Source of the DNA: Lysinibacillus pakistanensis
GTDB taxonomy: Bacteria > Bacillota > Bacilli > Bacillales_A > Planococcaceae
Direction: 5' to 3'
Assembly: GCF_030123245.1 (NCBI RefSeq)
Contig: NZ_CP126101.1
Span: 1,548,501-1,612,500, forward strand
Length of the DNA stretch: 64,000 nucleotides
Shown: in pieces, positions 43,591 to 51,780 of the stretch
Numbering within the stretch: the first letter of the stretch is position 1
Layout of the letters: each line of letters opens with the position of its first letter
Notes under the pieces: generated by a model
The model's input: only the letters and a program-made list of their open reading frames with translations
What the model was told of the DNA's origin: nothing
Databases searched by the model: none
Made by a program: the position numbers and the translations under genes

Positions 43591-44130
43591 AGCCAAAGAC
43601 ATGCTCATGCCCGAGAGAAAAATGCTTGGGCAAGACAAAGCAACGCTCAAGTTTAAGAGAAAAGCGCTCGGGTGAGTCGAAGCAACGCTCAGACCCAAGA
43701 GAAAAGCGCTCGGGTAGGTCGAAGTAACGCTCAGGTCAGAGAAAAAAGCGCTCGGGTGAGATGAAGCAACGCTCAGGTCCAAGAGAAAAGTGCTCGGGTA
43801 GGTCGAAGTAACGCTCAGGTCAGAGAAAAAAGCGCTCGGGTGAGACGAAGCAACGCTCAGGTTCAAGAGAAAAGTTCTCGGTTAGGTCGAAGCAACGCTC
43901 AGATCCAAGAGGAAATTGCTCAGGTAGGTCGAAGCAACGCTCAGGCCCAAGAGAAAAGCGCTCGGGTAGGTCGAAGTAACGCTCAGGTCAGAGAAAAGCG
44001 CTCGGTAAGGTCGAAGTAACGCTCAGGTCAGAGAAAAAAGCGCTCAGGTATAAGTAGGAATCGCTAGGTACACCAACAAATGCTCAGGCAAAGAAAAAGT
44101 CGCTTATTGCAATCGAAGCAATGCCCTGGC
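43588..44130. repeat. Minisatellite of about 25 units, 21-bp period
   Basis: Units begin (C/T)GCTC(A/G)GG and alternate between two types, CGCTCGGGTAGGTCGAAGTAA and CGCTCAGGTCAGAGAAAAAAG, so a 42-bp higher-order repeat is superimposed. Most units are exactly 21 bp (a few 19 or 20); they decay at both ends. The array lies between the convergent MmcQ and GIY-YIG genes and between their terminators. It produces a repetitive antisense frame (43558-43866) that I regard as an artefact. There are no unique spacers, so it is not a CRISPR. Confidence 0.9.
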
Positions 44131-44154
44131 TTGCTTAAAAAGTCTACAATCGGA

Positions 44155-44190
44155 CAAAAAAACCCCAAGCCCATTGAAACGGCTCGGGTT
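44155..44190 (-). terminator. Terminator of the GIY-YIG/DUF2087 unit
   Basis: On the minus strand AACCCGAGCC pairs with GGCTTGGGGTT and is followed by a T run (complement of the As at 44155-44162). Confidence 0.8.
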
Positions 44191-44233
44191 CAACAAAAAA
44201 CGTTCTTCAAATCACAGTAAAGAAGAAATCAAT

Positions 44234-44578
44234 TTATGCATTATAGCCACGGTCACCAAAAGGCTGTAGTGTATCGAGCCATTTTTGCTCAAGTTTTTCT
44301 AGCTCTCTTTTGGCATCAAAATAGCCCTCTTCTTTTTTCTTTAAGTATTCAACGATTTCAAGGTCAAAAGCATCTTGACCAAAAGTGTTGAAATCTGCTT
44401 GTAGTTTTTTATTGGTATATGAATTAGTTTTAAGCGAAAATTGAAATCCGTTTAGGCGCTTTAAATTATTGAAGCTACCAACAAACACCTTTCCATTTTG
44501 TTTATTGGTCATTGTAAAAACGCCCGCTTCAATTTTCATTTCTTTATACATTTCCTTTAATTCTTTTTTATGGTCCAT
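44234..44578 (-). CDS. GIY-YIG nuclease-domain protein
   Basis: ATG 44578 is six bases after AGAAGGG; the frame extends 30 codons upstream without support. The 114-residue protein has a GIY-YIG-like core, AGVFTMTNKQNGKVFVGSFNNLKR (in parts, residues ~18-40), where the two motif tyrosines are replaced (GVF and VFVGS), followed by a helix-rich LQADFNTFGQDAFDLEIVEYL. Variants of this sort are frequent in Bacillaceae next to DUF2087 regulators. Nuclease activity is uncertain because of the substitutions. It is downstream of the DUF2087 gene in the same direction. Confidence 0.75.
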   Translation of the reverse strand: MDHKKELKEMYKEMKIEAGVFTMTNKQNGKVFVGSFNNLKRLNGFQFSLKTNSYTNKKLQADFNTFGQDAFDLEIVEYLKKKEEGYFDAKRELEKLEQKWLDTLQPFGDRGYNA

Positions 44579-44655
44579 TGAAAACCCTTCTTTCTTATTT
44601 TTATCCTGCATTAACAAGCAGTCGTTTATAATAACTAATCCTCTCTGATTCAGCT

Positions 44656-45408
44656 TCACTTTATCCAATAGGCACTGCCATCATCTGTACGGTCCATAAA
44701 ACCATATTCAATTAAATAACGGCGGATTTGTACATAATCCTCATACATTGGCTGGATTGCCTCATTTAATTCTTTTTCTGTGTACTGTTTGGTCTTATCG
44801 AAAAGCTTTGTGATTGCTCGTAGGATGATAATTTTATGCTTTTCTCGTTTTGGAAACCGGGTAAGCTCTTGACCAATTCCCTTTGGAAAATACTTTTCGA
44901 GTAACTCTTGTTCCTCAGATAGCGTAATATTATAGCGATCATCCACCATTGTTGCGGTTTTATGAATTGGAATAAAATGATCTTCCTTTTGATCCTTTTC
45001 TTTTAATAGTTCCATCATGGCAAGAAATGTTTTTGCTTGTCGCTCTTTTTCCTTGAGTGTAAAACGGTGATGACGAATCGTTGTTGCGCTACCTATATCA
45101 AGCCTCTCTTTTATTTCTTGATCCGTATGTCCCTCATAGAATAAACGCATGATATGACTTTGATGGTCTGTTAGCCCTGTCATTTTTTTATTTAATCCAT
45201 TTAAATAATGAAAAACGGAATGATGTGCAGAAGTAATATGATGCTGCATAAATTTTTCTGCCTCATAAAGTACGCCTTCATAGGGATAGATAATACCTTT
45301 TTCAATTCGTTCGCCGCAAAGCAAGCAAGTAAAATATGCTGTTTCCTCTACGTAACCCTTTTTAATGTCCTCAATCGATGCTTGCCAAAACAGTTCATTA
45401 ACATCCAT
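44656..45408 (-). CDS. DUF2087-domain transcriptional regulator with zinc-finger-like N-terminus
   Basis: The 250-residue protein has three parts: a C2H2-like N-terminus (FTCLLCGERI, then FMQHHITSAHH, residues ~25-65), a LuxR-like helix-turn-helix (LTDHQSHIMRLFYEGHTDQEIKERLDIGSATTIRHHRF in parts, ~78-115), and a C-terminal DUF2087 domain (LEKYFPKGIGQELTRFPKREKHKIIILR...YEDYVQIRRYLIEYGFMDR). It is probably a DNA-binding regulator, and likely co-transcribed with the GIY-YIG gene. Target unknown. Confidence 0.8.
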   Translation of the reverse strand: MDVNELFWQASIEDIKKGYVEETAYFTCLLCGERIEKGIIYPYEGVLYEAEKFMQHHITSAHHSVFHYLNGLNKKMTGLTDHQSHIMRLFYEGHTDQEIKERLDIGSATTIRHHRFTLKEKERQAKTFLAMMELLKEKDQKEDHFIPIHKTATMVDDRYNITLSEEQELLEKYFPKGIGQELTRFPKREKHKIIILRAITKLFDKTKQYTEKELNEAIQPMYEDYVQIRRYLIEYGFMDRTDDGSAYWIK

Positions 45409-45492
45409 TAAAAGTCCTCCCTGAAATAAACAAAATATTATTTCGTTTGCTTATCTATATTAAAAATAACAAATTGTTTGTTTTAAATCAAT

Positions 45493-45523
45493 AAAAAACA
45501 CATCGCTTGATCAACGATGTGTT
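45493..45523 (-). terminator. Terminator of the LytTR-ABC operon
   Basis: AACACATCG and CGATGTGTT form a perfect 9-bp stem; on the minus strand Ts follow. It lies 6 bp after the permease stop. Confidence 0.8.
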
Positions 45524-45528
45524 AAAAT

Positions 45529-46404
45529 CTATTTATTTTTCTTTTTGAAAAGGATAATAGATAGGATGGCTAGTATAAGAGTAGTAGCTAGAATAATAAT
45601 GACACTTGTAGAGGTACTGAGAATATTTCCATGTAGATCATAGACAATACCATACATTTCTTTATATTCTTCCACGTTTGAAGCAGGTATACCCTCGAAA
45701 ACTTTGGTGATGGAGCTTCCCATAAATGCATTGCGTAATAGTAAGGTTGTATGACTGATAGGGAAATACATAATCAAATTTTGTGCAAAGCTAGGTAATG
45801 CACCAATAGGGACATAGACGCCACATAAGAAGCCAAGTGCAGTTCCCACAATGGTACTTAATGTTGAAAAGGAGTTTTGAGTCGTCGCAAATAATACTAG
45901 AAAAAGATTAAAAACACTGGCAAGTAATACTGATAAAAATAATAGGCCTACTACATGAACGAAATCTCCAATGCTGAGAAGCTCACCGCCAGTGGATACA
46001 ATAAAGATTTCACAGCCAAGGAGGGCAATAAAGGAAAAGATACAGCCAATAATAAAGGCATTGAACACATAGCTAAATTGAATAGTGGCTCTTGAAATAG
46101 GGGCGGTTAAAAAATCAGCCTGTGCTTTAGATTCCAAATCCTTTACGGCAATTCCGTAGGCTGCGAGTGTTGTAGTTACAGCGATCATGGATAATAGCCC
46201 CGCTACAAGCCATTCATTCACCATTGTAATTAGTTCAGGTGTAGCCTCTGTCATTTGCTCAATAGCATCCACCTGCATTTTTTGTAGAAATACGGCATAT
46301 AGCACAATTACGATAATGACAGAAAGCAGTGAATAGAAAACTTGTGTTTTATCTCTACGGAAAACCTTATTATTTCGTTGTACTAGGCTAATAAATGCTT
46401 CCAT
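45529..46404 (-). CDS. ABC-2 type permease
   Basis: The 291-residue membrane protein has six hydrophobic segments, with a conserved block after the fourth (STIVGTALGFLCGVYVPIGALPSFAQNLIMYFPISHTTLLLR in parts) that marks the ABC-2 family. Its start overlaps the ATPase stop by one base (TAATG), so the two subunits are coupled. With the LytTR regulator upstream it likely exports a peptide, lipid or drug. Substrate unknown. Confidence 0.87.
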   Translation of the reverse strand: MEAFISLVQRNNKVFRRDKTQVFYSLLSVIIVIVLYAVFLQKMQVDAIEQMTEATPELITMVNEWLVAGLLSMIAVTTTLAAYGIAVKDLESKAQADFLTAPISRATIQFSYVFNAFIIGCIFSFIALLGCEIFIVSTGGELLSIGDFVHVVGLLFLSVLLASVFNLFLVLFATTQNSFSTLSTIVGTALGFLCGVYVPIGALPSFAQNLIMYFPISHTTLLLRNAFMGSSITKVFEGIPASNVEEYKEMYGIVYDLHGNILSTSTSVIIILATTLILAILSIILFKKKNK

Positions 46405-47324
46405 TATGCAGCACCTTCCTCCGCCATAATATGAAGAAAGACATCATCCATTGTCCCTTTTATTACTTCAAAGGAGGCGATGAACGGCTCTGCCTTTTTT
46501 AATAAGTCCAAAGCATGAAGCGTTGAGTCAACTCGAATAGTGTAAATACCGAGCTTTTCTGTGTAAGAAATGGCATTGTCCTTGAGCCACTTACTGCCTT
46601 CAGCACTATTATGAAAAACAAGTGCCATCGAATCATAGGCATACTTAGTCTTCAAAGCATCCGGTGTTCCTTCAGCAACAATTTCTCCTTGCTTTAAAAC
46701 AATGACATGATGTGCAACAGCCGCTTCCTCCATGTAATGTGTAGTTAAAAACACAGTCATATTTGTTTCAAGTTGCAGTTGTTTAATTGCCTGCCAAACA
46801 AATTGACGTGTTTGTGGATCTAATCCGGTTGTTGGCTCATCTAAAAATAAAATTTTCGGTCGATGAATAAGCGCTCGTGCTATATCAGCGCGTCTTTTTT
46901 GACCGCCGGATAATGTTCCATATTTACGTTTTTCTATATCCTCTAAATGTAAATAGGTAGAAACAAATTGATAGTTTTCAGCCAGCTGTGCTCTTGATAA
47001 GCCATATGTTTTGCCGCGATGCAGTATATTTTCACGAACGGTTAATCGCTCATCAAGTAGGCTTTGCTGAAAAACCACGCCAATTGATTTCCGTATTTCA
47101 GCATTGTCATTGCTTGCATCAAGGGTGTGACCGTTAATTTTCACAGTACCACTTGTTTTTTCTAATAAGGTACAAAGTATTTCAATGGTTGTTGATTTAC
47201 CTGCACCATTTGCCCCCAAAAATGCAAAGAGGGTGCCTTCTTCTACAGTAAATGAAATCCCTTTAACAGCCCGATGCTCACCATATTGCTTACGCAGTTT
47301 GTCAACTTGTATAGCAAATTTCAT
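46404..47324 (-). CDS. ABC transporter ATP-binding protein (DrrA/ABC-2 type)
   Basis: The 306-residue ATPase has Walker A GANGAGKST (~39), signature LSGGQKRRADIARAL (~140), Walker B ILFLDEPTTGLDP, and switch FLTTHYMEEA. A C-terminal ~80-residue domain (AYDSMALVF..., EVIKGTMDDVFLHI) is typical of DrrA-like exporters. It is third in the operon LytTR-DUF3021-ATPase-permease, six bases after DUF3021. Confidence 0.9.
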   Translation of the reverse strand: MKFAIQVDKLRKQYGEHRAVKGISFTVEEGTLFAFLGANGAGKSTTIEILCTLLEKTSGTVKINGHTLDASNDNAEIRKSIGVVFQQSLLDERLTVRENILHRGKTYGLSRAQLAENYQFVSTYLHLEDIEKRKYGTLSGGQKRRADIARALIHRPKILFLDEPTTGLDPQTRQFVWQAIKQLQLETNMTVFLTTHYMEEAAVAHHVIVLKQGEIVAEGTPDALKTKYAYDSMALVFHNSAEGSKWLKDNAISYTEKLGIYTIRVDSTLHALDLLKKAEPFIASFEVIKGTMDDVFLHIMAEEGAA

Positions 47325-47330
47325 AATAGA

Positions 47331-47735
47331 TTATTCCTTTCTTTTTTGTATTTCATGATTGATTTCTTTAATATCGTTTAATTGAAGCACGTAGGTAATA
47401 CCCCATACGATAACGTAAATAACGATTTCCGCTATCAGTATATACACAAGACTAGAATGATCAAACCAGTGGCCAAAATAACCTGCGATGATTACACATA
47501 AAGTTACGGCGATTATGTGTAAGGGCAGTTGTATTAAAAAAGGTAAACGCTCAATATCATAAATTAAGGACAATAAGCCTATGACAACACCTAGAATGGC
47601 AGCGATTATGACTTGCTCAAGTAATGCTGATCCTACTATCACTTCATTATTAGACAGCATACTTAAGGTCACAAGGACGTAGGAGGAACTCAGTGAAATA
47701 AGTAGACCAATAATCATCATGCGCAATATTTTCAT
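47331..47735 (-). CDS. DUF3021 membrane protein
   Basis: The 134-residue protein has four hydrophobic segments and short charged ends (NDIKEINHEIQKRKE). DUF3021 proteins are almost always encoded directly after a LytTR regulator, as here (one base between stop and start), and are thought to modulate the regulator at the membrane, possibly as an anti-factor. That role is from family context, not from visible motifs. Confidence 0.85.
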   Translation of the reverse strand: MKILRMMIIGLLISLSSSYVLVTLSMLSNNEVIVGSALLEQVIIAAILGVVIGLLSLIYDIERLPFLIQLPLHIIAVTLCVIIAGYFGHWFDHSSLVYILIAEIVIYVIVWGITYVLQLNDIKEINHEIQKRKE

Positions 47736-47736
47736 A

Positions 47737-48186
47737 TTATGAATCCCTCCCGATACCTAAATGGCGTTTTAACTCTTTTAAATATTTTCGGCTGACATGC
47801 ACGGTAACATCATTTTCAAGCATTAGTTCAGTCGTTCCCAGTTTCCCCATTTGAATAGAGGCAATTTTATGAATGTTGACGAGTGTTGATTTACTCACTC
47901 GTGCAAAATCTTTTGCAAACTGCGCTTCTAGTTCATATAATTTGCGTTTTGATTCAAATTCCTGTTCTTCTGTCTGCAAAAATACCTTCGCATCCTCTGC
48001 ATAAATCGAGAAAATTTCAGAAATCTTTAGCATATGAATTTCCTGCTGTATATAGCCATCTATCATCGTTGTTTGTGAAGCTTGGAGCTGCTTCATCAGT
48101 CGCTCAATTTGTTCGTTATATTCTTTTGCATGTATATGAATCTCATTTTCTTCTAGTGCGCTATTAATTGTTAAATGAATCTTCAT
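47737..48186 (-). CDS. LytTR-type DNA-binding regulator
   Basis: This 149-residue protein carries a LytTR domain in its C-terminal 95 residues (IYAEDAKVFLQTEEQEFESKRKLYELEAQF, then FARVSKSTLVNIHKIASIQ and VSRKYLKELKRHLG), with a short coiled N-terminus and no receiver domain. It should bind direct repeats upstream of its own operon and control the DUF3021-ABC genes. An ATTACC...GGTAAT inverted repeat at about 48209-48240 is a possible part of its control region. Confidence 0.88.
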   Translation of the reverse strand: MKIHLTINSALEENEIHIHAKEYNEQIERLMKQLQASQTTMIDGYIQQEIHMLKISEIFSIYAEDAKVFLQTEEQEFESKRKLYELEAQFAKDFARVSKSTLVNIHKIASIQMGKLGTTELMLENDVTVHVSRKYLKELKRHLGIGRDS

Positions 48187-48412
48187 TAGAGGCCTCCTTT
48201 ACCTATCCCCATTACCGGGATAACACTGAATCAGGTAATAATAATGTAGCATAGAAAAAATTGGCTGGGACAATTTCTTCGATAAGAGGTCACAATTTAA
48301 TGATGACAGGTTTATTATTCACAATATAGATCTTGTAAAAAGCGGCGAAGTAGAAAAAGAGGGGAGTTAGCGGCATAATGGACTTATTCAGTCATGAGGG
48401 GTTGCTTCTATT

Positions 48413-49441
48413 ATGTTTGTTTTTGATCGACACATGTTTATTACATTATGTATTGGGCTAGCAGGTGCGTTTATCTTTCAGGCTGTCCATATTCCGATGC
48501 CCTGGTTACTAGGTGCCATAGCGGCAGTGCTGATTGTTCAGTTATCAACAAAAGTTCAACTGAAATGGCATCCGTATTTTCGAAATTTTGGTTTAATCGT
48601 AGCAGGATATTCCATTGGGTTTGCTTTTACACCAGAAGCTGTGCAGGATATTAAACAATTTTTAGGGAGCATGATTGTCCTTAATCTTCTATTTATTGCT
48701 CTGTTCTTTGCTGTAAGTTATATTGTGGCAAAGCGTACTGATTTAGATTTTGCGACCTCCTTAACTTGCTGTGTACCTGGAGGAATGTCACAGGTTGTGG
48801 CCTTTGCTGAGGAGCAAGGGGATATGGATATGGTCGTCATAACATTTTTTCAAATACTGAGGGTACTGCTAATCGTTGGCTTTGTACCTTTAATGGTAGC
48901 AGGTTCTAGTGGAGGTGGTAACACTATAGATGGGGCATATACATGGAGCCTTATAGGGGTCCTTGTTTTATGTAGCGCTGTGGGATGGCTTGCGCAAAAA
49001 ATAAAAATCCCAACAGGCTATATGCTCGGTCCTGTATTTTTGTTAATGGGAATCAATATAGCAGGGGTAGAGGTCCCGCAAATGCCAATATCCTTACTTC
49101 ATATTGCTCAGCTAATGCTTGGTATTTATATTGGGCTTTTACTAAAAAAAGAGGATTTACATTTATCCAAGAAGCATGTGTTTTATGCATTTGTATCAGC
49201 TGGTATTTTTATTGGGGGTGCCTATGGTTTAACATTTGTTATGCAGAGCTTGTACAATCTTGAATTTAGGACAGGCTTTTTAAGTATTGTACCAGGTGGA
49301 CTTGATCAAATGGGTATAATCGCTGCTTCTGTTCATGCCAATGTCACGATTGTCACAGCCTTTCAGCTTTTCCGTGTATTGGTCGTATCGATCTTCCTTG
49401 TTCCGTTTGTCAAAATGTTTGTGAAAAAGGTGAGAGTATAG
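48413..49441 (+). CDS. AbrB-type (ammonia monooxygenase-like) membrane protein
   Basis: The 342-residue protein has nine or ten membrane segments in two similar halves, each with a family motif: PWLLGAIAAVL and CCVPGGMSQVVAFAEEQGDMD in the first half, PTGYMLGPVFLLM and SIVPGGLDQMGIIAASVHAN in the second. This is the duplicated AbrB membrane family (PF05145), sometimes misnamed ammonia monooxygenase and unrelated to the AbrB transition-state regulator. A transporter role is likely, substrate unknown. The ribosome site is weak. Confidence 0.82.
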   Translation: MFVFDRHMFITLCIGLAGAFIFQAVHIPMPWLLGAIAAVLIVQLSTKVQLKWHPYFRNFGLIVAGYSIGFAFTPEAVQDIKQFLGSMIVLNLLFIALFFAVSYIVAKRTDLDFATSLTCCVPGGMSQVVAFAEEQGDMDMVVITFFQILRVLLIVGFVPLMVAGSSGGGNTIDGAYTWSLIGVLVLCSAVGWLAQKIKIPTGYMLGPVFLLMGINIAGVEVPQMPISLLHIAQLMLGIYIGLLLKKEDLHLSKKHVFYAFVSAGIFIGGAYGLTFVMQSLYNLEFRTGFLSIVPGGLDQMGIIAASVHANVTIVTAFQLFRVLVVSIFLVPFVKMFVKKVRV

Positions 49442-49556
49442 CAGGTAACGAGACGAGCAGGATGGCAACAGGTAAATGAACCGTGTTAAGCATACTCACA
49501 GATTGCGAATGTACCTGCCAGTAGCATTATCACAACAAATCAGCTCCAAGTATAAA

Positions 49557-49595
49557 AAAGATTGTCCATTGGCATTTACCCAATGAACAATCTTT
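49557..49595. terminator. Bidirectional terminator
   Basis: AAAGATTGTCCATTGG pairs with CCAATGAACAATCTTT (one mismatch) between two convergent genes. Confidence 0.85.
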
Positions 49596-49602
49596 ACCGT
49601 CT

Positions 49603-51297
49603 TTAATATTTAAATTGATGAATTAAATCCTGTAGTGTCTCTGCATTTTTTGTAAGCTGTAAGGCTGCTTTATTAATATCCCCCATGGATTCAAGATTTG
49701 CTTCTGCAATTTGTGTTACGACCTTCGACTGCTCCCGTGCTTCAACGGCAATTTCAGCCATTATATGTGTAGATGCATTGGCCTGCTCTATTCGCGCGTA
49801 GAGCTCTTCAGCAATCCCTGAAACCTCTTGAATTTTATTGGTTACGAGAGAGACCTTAGCTGTTATCTCTTCAAATGCAACACTTGTTGTCTGCACAACT
49901 TTGGCACTTGAAGCAGCTTCTTGTTCACTCTCTTGCATATGCTCCCGTGCTTCCTTCGCTAGCTGTTGCATGGTATGAATCGTCTTGGTAATTTCTGCTG
50001 CAGATGTTTTTGATTGCTCCGCTAATTTACGAACCTCTTCGGCTACCACCGCAAAGCCCTTCCCGTGTTCTCCAGCCCGTGCCGCTTCAATAGAGGCATT
50101 TAACGCCAGTAAATTCGTTTGATCTGCAATGGCATGAATCACTTCAACAATTTCGTCAATCTTATTAGCATGTGTATCAAGTGCAGCGATTGAGTTGGCA
50201 CTCTCTTGCACGGTTACTGCCATAGCCTGCATTTGCATTTGCATCTCCTGTGCTGTCTGTTCTCCATGCTTAGCTGTATCAAAGGCATCAGAAGCATAGG
50301 ATGAAACCTCACTATTTGTTTCAGTGACTAGTTGAATACCTCCAGCAATATCCTGCATGGCCTCAGCATTTTCATTGGCACTATGCTTTTGCGTGCTCGC
50401 ACCGCTTGCTAGTTCCTGCATATTGGCTGTTAAATTCTCCGTCGTGTCTGTCGTAGAGCCAGCAGTTGCAGAAAGCTCAGCAGATGATGCAGATACCTGA
50501 TTAGCTGTTTCATCTACTCGTTGCATCATTTTACGTAATGTTGCAAGCATTGCGTTGAAGGAATTTGCCAGCTCACCAATTTCATCCTTAGACTTAACAA
50601 TAAGCTGCTGTGTTAAATCGCCCTTTCCAGCAGAGATGGTTTCTAGTTGAGCATTTAAATGCTTTAAAGGTTTAACAATCCCTCGTACAAATAAAATACC
50701 TGCAATTACGGCGATTATCGCTGTAATAATTGCAAAAATACCCATTTTAAAGAGCATTTTTTGGGCTACTGCATTGATATCAGAGGAAGGCACGCCTGCA
50801 AAAATCATCCCTATTATTTCTCCATCCGCGTTACGTAGCGGTTCATACTTTGTAAAATAGGGTTCACCCACAACCTCTGCTGTGCCTGTATATATTTTTC
50901 CCTGTGATAGCACAGCTTTTGCTACTTTTGGATCTGCAGTTGTTCCAATTGCTCGCTGTCCATCGACCATAACATTTGTATTAATACGTGTATCATTGGC
51001 GAAAATTGTAATTGCCGCTTGTGATAATTCTCCTAATTTATCGATGATGACAGTCTCATCCGCTACCTTCGCATCACCCTTATAGAGCTCTCCATTTTTT
51101 AGCTGCCAATCTCCTGGCAAGGTTTGATGGAGATTATGTACACTTAAATCTAAAATCTGATTCAGACGTATATTGTATTCATCTTGTAAAGCTGTTTTCA
51201 TTTCGCTTGTATTCACTAGACCAATCACAATTAGAACAAAGGCTATAATCGCAACAATCAACAAACTCATTTTGTTTTGTATACTTCGTTTTTTCAT
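49603..51297 (-). CDS. Methyl-accepting chemotaxis protein with single Cache sensor
   Basis: ATG 51297 (564 residues) is preceded by GGAGGGG; the frame extends 8 codons further without support. Order of parts: membrane segment (~11-33), extracellular sCache-like domain (~40-180, with [15 protein letters not shown] and [34 protein letters not shown] in parts), second membrane segment (~190-210), HAMP, and a cytoplasmic signalling domain with the hairpin tip [31 protein letters not shown] (in parts). It signals through CheW-CheA to flagella. The ligand is probably a small organic acid or similar; not deducible. Confidence 0.93.
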   Translation of the reverse strand: MKKRSIQNKMSLLIVAIIAFVLIVIGLVNTSEMKTALQDEYNIRLNQILDLSVHNLHQTLPGDWQLKNGELYKGDAKVADETVIIDKLGELSQAAITIFANDTRINTNVMVDGQRAIGTTADPKVAKAVLSQGKIYTGTAEVVGEPYFTKYEPLRNADGEIIGMIFAGVPSSDINAVAQKMLFKMGIFAIITAIIAVIAGILFVRGIVKPLKHLNAQLETISAGKGDLTQQLIVKSKDEIGELANSFNAMLATLRKMMQRVDETANQVSASSAELSATAGSTTDTTENLTANMQELASGASTQKHSANENAEAMQDIAGGIQLVTETNSEVSSYASDAFDTAKHGEQTAQEMQMQMQAMAVTVQESANSIAALDTHANKIDEIVEVIHAIADQTNLLALNASIEAARAGEHGKGFAVVAEEVRKLAEQSKTSAAEITKTIHTMQQLAKEAREHMQESEQEAASSAKVVQTTSVAFEEITAKVSLVTNKIQEVSGIAEELYARIEQANASTHIMAEIAVEAREQSKVVTQIAEANLESMGDINKAALQLTKNAETLQDLIHQFKY

Positions 51298-51533
51298 CAA
51301 TGCCCCTCCATATTTTGCCACATAAAATAGACAGTAAGCTACTGCTGAGAAAGCTTACTGTCAAATTACTAAATATTGAAATAATTCAGGAAAACATTCC
51401 TATTTTTAATTAGTATATAGCTAGATAGAACATTTGTATATTTACAAAAAAGTGACAACTGAAATTTTTTCTTTTCTAAATTCTTGAATTATGGTATTAT
51501 AAATTTAATTACTATGAACGGAGGTGAAAAGGA

Positions 51534-51677
51534 ATGAAACAAAACGCTACGAAAACATGTGTAAAAGTGGATACAGCTATGTATTTTGCACGTGTTATTA
51601 CTTTCGATTTTGCGAACAACGGGAGAGGTCTGTCCATTTTTAAGCAAAATCAAATAATAACAAACGTAGCGGATTAA
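51534..51677 (+). CDS. Leader peptide of the ABC-F gene
   Basis: A 47-codon ORF starts at ATG 51534 behind CGGAGGTG, with TATTAT (51494-51499) as a likely -10. It ends 28 bp before a terminator that precedes the ABC-F gene. ORF-terminator-ABC-F is the known layout for antibiotic-inducible ABC-F genes (vmlR- and lsa-type), in which a drug-stalled ribosome on the leader lets transcription pass the terminator. Regulation by this mechanism here is inference from layout. Confidence 0.75.
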   Translation: MKQNATKTCVKVDTAMYFARVITFDFANNGRGLSIFKQNQIITNVAD

Positions 51678-51704
51678 CCATTCTTTTTCACAAATAAATG
51701 AGGA

Positions 51705-51737
51705 AAAGACTGCTTGTTAATGGAGCAGTCTTTTTTT
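51705..51737 (+). terminator. Attenuator terminator before the ABC-F gene
   Basis: AAGACTGCT (51706-51714) pairs with AGCAGTCTT (51724-51732), followed by a seven-T run; 44 bp before the ABC-F start. Confidence 0.88.
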
Positions 51738-51780
51738 GTGTCTATAGATGTTTTCGCACGTTTCATTGGAGGAAAAAACG

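Noticed and set aside
43558..43866. 102-codon repetitive minus-strand ORF (14-residue repeats)
   Set aside because: Created by the 21/42-bp array, which is a multiple of three; no ribosome site, and it begins and ends inside repeat and terminator DNA.
43588..44130. CRISPR array
   Set aside because: Units are contiguous without unique spacers, period is 21 bp, and no cas genes are near.
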